NCBI GenBank assembly: GCA_002731665.1 | Contig: PCCJ01000011.1 | Location: 7,899-26,291 of the forward strand | Direction of reading: 5' to 3' | Source: Actinomycetota bacterium | GTDB taxonomy: Bacteria > Actinomycetota > Acidimicrobiia > Acidimicrobiales > Poriferisodaliceae | Length of the DNA: 18,393 nucleotides | Shown here: positions 14,893-18,393 of the stretch, piece after piece | Position numbering within the stretch: the stretch's first letter is position 1 | Layout: every line of letters starts with the position of its first letter | The notes under the pieces: model-generated | The model's database searches: none | What the model was told of the DNA's origin: nothing | What the model saw: only the letters and a program-made list of their open reading frames with translations | Made by a program: the position numbers and the translations under genes

Positions 14893-15686
14893 GCTTCGCT
14901 CCCATCACCGTTTAGTTCTGATTGGAGGTCCGTAAAGACGCCCGCAGACTCTTCGTCCGAAAGCTGACGGAAACCTTGCGCTGATACCACAGCAAGGATC
15001 GGGTAAATACCGCGTATGGGGTCCGGTCCACCTGTAGCACTATCTTCATCCGCTGCATGCCAGAGTGCCTTGACCGCAAGTGATAGTGCCGCGTCCGTTG
15101 ACATCGATTTTTGAAAACCTAATTTGATAACGGTTCCAGCGTGTAAACTGCCGGATCCGCTGGCGGCGTATTCTTGTTCTTCGTATCTACCACCTGTTAT
15201 ATCGAACTGAAACAAGCGTCCAACATTTCGTCCTAGATCAAACCCACCGAAGATCGGGACAACCGCTAGACCCTGCATAGCCTGTGGTAAATTTCCACGA
15301 ATCATCTCGGAGAGTTGATTCGCCTTCCCGTCCAAACTAAGCGGTTTACCTTCAATTTTTTCGTAATACTCAAGTTGGAGTTGGAATACTCGGACCATTT
15401 GAATGGCAGGCCCAGCTGCGCCTGCAATCCCCACCGCTGAATGACGATCCGCAGCGAAGACTTTCTGCATATCCCGATGGCTTATTAAATGTCCACTTGT
15501 TGCCCGGCGATCGCCTGCCATTACAACACCTTCATTACAACGAATCCCGATAACTGTAGTTGCATGGCCTGCGTCGATGACTCCGGGGAGATCCTTAGAA
15601 AATGGTTCTTGGCCATCACGTTTCAGCAACTTCATAAAATCAGAGCCCGGATCATCGTCAGCTTGGAAAATTGATATAGAGCTCAC
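14889..15686 (-). CDS. prcB: 20S proteasome beta subunit PrcB
   Basis: The catalytic subunit of the two inner rings. A propeptide of 42 residues ends at GHA, and autocleavage would expose Thr43 as the N-terminal nucleophile ([19 protein letters not shown]). Numbered from Thr1 the other active-site residues are present, Asp17 (residue 59) and Lys33 (residue 75). The conserved YASGSGS loop (SGSGS about 178-182) and [17 protein letters not shown] near the C-terminus match actinobacterial PrcB. The propeptide is somewhat shorter than the 57 residues in M. tuberculosis. Translation starts at GTG, overlapping the pup stop by four bases (GTGA). Confidence 0.97.
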   Translation of the reverse strand: MSSISIFQADDDPGSDFMKLLKRDGQEPFSKDLPGVIDAGHATTVIGIRCNEGVVMAGDRRATSGHLISHRDMQKVFAADRHSAVGIAGAAGPAIQMVRVFQLQLEYYEKIEGKPLSLDGKANQLSEMIRGNLPQAMQGLAVVPIFGGFDLGRNVGRLFQFDITGGRYEEQEYAASGSGSLHAGTVIKLGFQKSMSTDAALSLAVKALWHAADEDSATGGPDPIRGIYPILAVVSAQGFRQLSDEESAGVFTDLQSELNGDGSEA

Positions 15687-15874
15687 TCGCCACCTTTCTG
15701 TACGTAGTTCTTCACAAATTCTTCAGCATTGGTTTCTAGGACGCCATCGATTTCATCAAGTAGATCATCTAATTCGCTTTTGATCTCGTGGCCTGCTTCG
15801 ACTGGCGCTGATATTACCTCATCTACTTCTTCGGAATCATTATTTTTCCGACGTCGCTGTTCTCGTTCTGCCAT
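15683..15874 (-). CDS. pup: Prokaryotic ubiquitin-like protein Pup, ending in Gly-Gly-Glu
   Basis: The 63-residue protein modifier that marks targets for the proteasome. Its disordered, charged N-terminal half threads into ARC. The conserved part is [20 protein letters not shown] (34-53), which folds as a helix on the ARC coiled coils, followed by YVQKGGE. The last codon before TGA is GAG (15688-15686), so the terminus is Glu and not the Gln of mycobacterial Pup. It can therefore be ligated by PafA without prior deamidation; Dop would only be needed to remove Pup. A strong ribosome-binding site (AGGGAG, seven bases before the ATG) fits high expression. It follows dop after 35 bases and overlaps prcB. 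Confidence 0.97.
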   Translation of the reverse strand: MAEREQRRRKNNDSEEVDEVISAPVEAGHEIKSELDDLLDEIDGVLETNAEEFVKNYVQKGGE

Positions 15875-15909
15875 CTCACACTCCCTAGGATTAACGATAC
15901 TTGCTATTA

Positions 15910-17406
15910 CTAATTTCCGAGTCTCCGAAGCAGCTCTCCTGCGTCCTCACACTCATCCAATAATTTACCCACATGATCAACCGTCCCTCTTAGCGGTTCT
16001 AAAGTCGGAACTCTGCGAAGAGCCTCAGAGCCGGTGTCGAAAACCATCGAATCCCAATTCGCTGCAACTACCTGCTCCGGGAACTCTTGAAGGCATCTAC
16101 CGCGAAAGTACGCACGGGTAGTCAATGGAGGATTACTTACAGCATTCCTTACTTCGCTTTCCGAAACTAAGGTAGTTAAACCCATACGACGCGCTAGGCA
16201 TTTATCTGGTCGTAAATCATGATATTGCAGATCTAAGGCCGCCAGTTTTGGATCATTCCACTGAAGCTGATGCCTTTCCCTAAAACCCTCATAAAGTCTG
16301 CGCTTAGCTATCCAATCAATCTCGTTACTCAGTGCATCTGGCTTTGTATCCAAAGCACCTAGCACATATTCCCAGCGTGAAATCATATCATTCACGAGTT
16401 CGATGCCACCAAGGCTATCTGCACCGAAAACCTCTATATACCTCGACGCGTTTTCGAGGTATATCCATTGTAGGTCCAACGCCGATAGACGACGACCATC
16501 CTTCATGAGGTAAAGATTTTTAAAGTCTATGTCATAGCTAATCTCTCGAAGGTTCCGCACTGGTTCGGCTACCTCTGGGATATTAGATAGATAGTCATCA
16601 TCTATCATGGCCAACACTATGGCGGTTAGACCAACTTTTAAATAGGTCTGTGTTTCGCTCATATTAGCGTCACCGATAATCACATGAAGACGGCGATATT
16701 TTTTGCTATCTGCGTGAGGCTCGTCGCGTGTATTGACGATTGGGCGCTTTAAGGTTGTTTCAAGACCAACTTCTTGCTCAAAAAAATCAGCTCTCTGGCT
16801 AATCTGGAAAACGCCGTCCGTGGAAGTCATTCCTGAAAGCTCTGACCCGATTTTTCCAGCTCCGCAAAAGATTTGTCGAGATACAAAAAAAGGAATTATC
16901 TGGGAAATAATCCGACCAAAGGGCGCATTCCTATCCACCAGGTAATTCTCATGACAACCATAACTGTTACCCTTGCCATCGCTATTGTTCTTATGAATTA
17001 TTAACTCTTCGCCAGGAGGCAACAACTTGTTCGCGACGTCCATAGACTGAATTAGAATCTCTTCGGATGCACGATCATAGATAAGGCACTGACGGGCATC
17101 GCTGCACTCGGGGCCGGATAGCTCAGGGTGAGCATGGTCAACGTAATATCGCGAACCATTTGTAAGCACAGCGTTAACTAAATGGCTCTCAATCTCTGGC
17201 GCAAGTGCATCAAATTCGTTAAAACCGCGCGCGTCAACACCAGGTTGTTCTCCTTCAAAATCCCATGCAACCTTTCGTTCCAGAAAGCCATTCACATATG
17301 CATTGATAATCATCGACGATGCGGCGACCGGGTTAGAGTCGCCATCGGCCTGTTGATGTAGAATCCCGAATTCGGTCTCTATGCCTAAGATTTTGTGGAC
17401 TGCCAC
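15910..17406 (-). CDS. dop: Deamidase/depupylase of Pup, Dop
   Basis: A homologue of PafA that hydrolyses the isopeptide bond between Pup and its targets and, in species with Pup-Gln, deamidates Pup. The 498 residues match M. tuberculosis Dop. Mg-ATP-binding Glu10 lies in GIETEFGI; the Dop-specific inserted region after this motif is present (about 18-65, containing [13 protein letters not shown] and [15 protein letters not shown]); catalytic Asp90 is in [13 protein letters not shown]; and the Dop-type C-terminus reads [19 protein letters not shown]. Because Pup here ends in Glu, depupylation should be its main job. The start is GTG at 17406 with a weak TAGGG upstream, 63 bases after the ARC stop. 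Its C-terminus reaches within 35 bases of pup. Confidence 0.97.
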   Translation of the reverse strand: MAVHKILGIETEFGILHQQADGDSNPVAASSMIINAYVNGFLERKVAWDFEGEQPGVDARGFNEFDALAPEIESHLVNAVLTNGSRYYVDHAHPELSGPECSDARQCLIYDRASEEILIQSMDVANKLLPPGEELIIHKNNSDGKGNSYGCHENYLVDRNAPFGRIISQIIPFFVSRQIFCGAGKIGSELSGMTSTDGVFQISQRADFFEQEVGLETTLKRPIVNTRDEPHADSKKYRRLHVIIGDANMSETQTYLKVGLTAIVLAMIDDDYLSNIPEVAEPVRNLREISYDIDFKNLYLMKDGRRLSALDLQWIYLENASRYIEVFGADSLGGIELVNDMISRWEYVLGALDTKPDALSNEIDWIAKRRLYEGFRERHQLQWNDPKLAALDLQYHDLRPDKCLARRMGLTTLVSESEVRNAVSNPPLTTRAYFRGRCLQEFPEQVVAANWDSMVFDTGSEALRRVPTLEPLRGTVDHVGKLLDECEDAGELLRRLGN

Positions 17407-17469
17407 ACACTGACCCTATCTGCCAAAATTTGCACAGCATCTGATTTAGTCTAGAACCGAACCTGATGG

Positions 17470-18393
17470 CTAAAGATATTGGCCCGTCTGCACTCGCTCT
17501 ATTTCTTTGCCACCTTCGCCCTCAAAATCATCTTTATTAGCAATAAGCGTCCTAATGAAGACAATTCTTTCGCCTTTTTTGCCAGCTATTTTAGCCCAGT
17601 CATCGGGATTAGTTGTATTCGGCAAGTCTTCATGCTCACGGAATTCTTGCCTAACCGATACCAGCAAATCGTCTAGTTTGATACCCTCGCTACCGGTCGC
17701 GATCGACCGTTTGATAGCATTTTTTTTAGCTCGCCGGACAATATTTTCGATCATTGCGCCCGAAGAAAAGTCTTTAAAGTACATGACTTCTTTATCCCCG
17801 TTTTGATAAGTCACTTCGAGAAATCGATTATCTTCATCCTCGCGGTACATTTCCTCAACTGTTCGCTCAATCATCACAGTCACTGCCTTTTGCGGATCGC
17901 CACCGCCAAGTTCATCTATCTCGATGGCATCTAGGGGTAGGTCTGTCATTAGATAAGTAGAAAAAATTGAATTAGCAGACTGCTCGTTGGGCCTTTGTAT
18001 CTTAATCTTTACGTCAAGTCTGCCCGGTCTCAATATCGCTGGATCAATTAAATCCTCTCTATTAGACGCTCCGATAACAATAACATTCGTCAGTCCCTCG
18101 ACTCCATCTATCTCTGCCAGTAATTGCGGTACGACGGTTGATTCCATATCTGAACTAATTCCGGTACCTCGAGTGCGAAACAGTGACTCCATCTCGTCAA
18201 AAAATACAATTACTGGCCAACCTTCGCTCGCTTTTTCACGCGCACGTTGAAAAATTTGCCGGATTTGGCGCTCTGTTTCTCCGACATACTTATTTAGAAG
18301 TTCCGGGCCTTTAATGTTTATGAAGAAGCTGCGTGCTTCCTTGTCTCCCGATAGGACAGCTACTTTTTTTGCTAGAGAATTAGCAACTGCTAA
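17470..18393 (-). CDS. arc: Proteasome-associated AAA ATPase ARC/Mpa, C-terminal part, cut by window edge
   Basis: The hexameric ring ATPase that recognises Pup, unfolds the target and feeds it to the 20S core. Only the last 307 residues are inside; the frame stays open to base 18393, and the coiled coil, OB domains and Walker A lie outside. Visible AAA elements include [15 protein letters not shown], Walker B VIVFFDEM, the SRH region [24 protein letters not shown] with its arginine fingers, and the ARC-specific segment [41 protein letters not shown] near the end is highly typical of actinobacterial ARC. The C-terminus is Gly-Gln-Tyr-Leu, the penultimate-tyrosine tail that docks into PrcA pockets. 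The internal ATG at 18192 is not the true start. Confidence 0.97.
   Translation of the reverse strand, partial: LAVANSLAKKVAVLSGDKEARSFFINIKGPELLNKYVGETERQIRQIFQRAREKASEGWPVIVFFDEMESLFRTRGTGISSDMESTVVPQLLAEIDGVEGLTNVIVIGASNREDLIDPAILRPGRLDVKIKIQRPNEQSANSIFSTYLMTDLPLDAIEIDELGGGDPQKAVTVMIERTVEEMYREDEDNRFLEVTYQNGDKEVMYFKDFSSGAMIENIVRRAKKNAIKRSIATGSEGIKLDDLLVSVRQEFREHEDLPNTTNPDDWAKIAGKKGERIVFIRTLIANKDDFEGEGGKEIERVQTGQYL

Noticed and set aside
17407..17469. Possible terminator or promoter between ARC and dop
   Set aside because: No stable hairpin, T tract or paired promoter boxes were found in these 63 bases.

Overview
The window (18.4 kb) holds a nearly gap-free block of 17 complete protein-coding genes plus two cut by the window edges. 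It includes the Pup-proteasome locus, which points to an actinobacterium. From its end inward on the minus strand it carries the proteasomal ATPase ARC/Mpa (cut by the right edge), dop, pup, prcB, prcA and pafA. After a short interruption comes a tatA/B-tatC-helY run. Mpa/dop/pup/prcB/prcA/pafA near tatA/tatC/helY matches the known layout in Mycobacterium tuberculosis. Base composition is only moderate: hand counts of single lines gave about 45% and 60% G+C. That is low for the phylum. Together with the DUF3866 and lepB neighbours this makes me think of a lower-GC lineage such as Acidimicrobiia, but that placement is inference.

Layout. (1) 1-671, minus: N-terminal part of a type IIA topoisomerase A subunit (ParC/GyrA-like). 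(2) 951-3274, plus: a 519-residue protein of unknown function with a globular start and long charged disordered parts, followed 5 bases later by a crotonase-family enoyl-CoA hydratase. (3) 5757-3280, minus: a tandem ThyX-like protein, a GNAT acetyltransferase and a Nudix hydrolase, overlapping or nearly touching. (4) 10397-5869, minus: a small one-helix membrane protein, TatA/TatB, TatC, a Ski2-type helicase (HelY) and a protein resembling only the C-terminal half of YegS/diacylglycerol kinases. (5) 10481-11182, plus: a glycerophosphodiester phosphodiesterase. (6) 18393-11196, minus: the Pup-proteasome genes followed by DUF3866 and signal peptidase I.

How they work together. PafA joins the C-terminal glutamate of Pup to target lysines, ARC unfolds pupylated targets into the PrcA/PrcB 20S chamber, and Dop removes Pup. 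Pup here already ends in Gly-Gly-Glu, so it should not need deamidation by Dop before use. TatA/B, TatC and LepB belong to protein export and signal-peptide removal. Many junctions are 4-base GTGA/ATGA overlaps, so translational coupling is likely. No RNA genes, CRISPR arrays, insertion sequences or phage features were seen.

I see no clearly new multi-gene system. The items most worth a second look are the tandem ThyX-like protein whose two halves retain different parts of the active site, the kinase-like protein that lacks a catalytic half, the unknown 519-residue protein, and DUF3866 sitting in the proteasome run where pafB/pafC would be expected.
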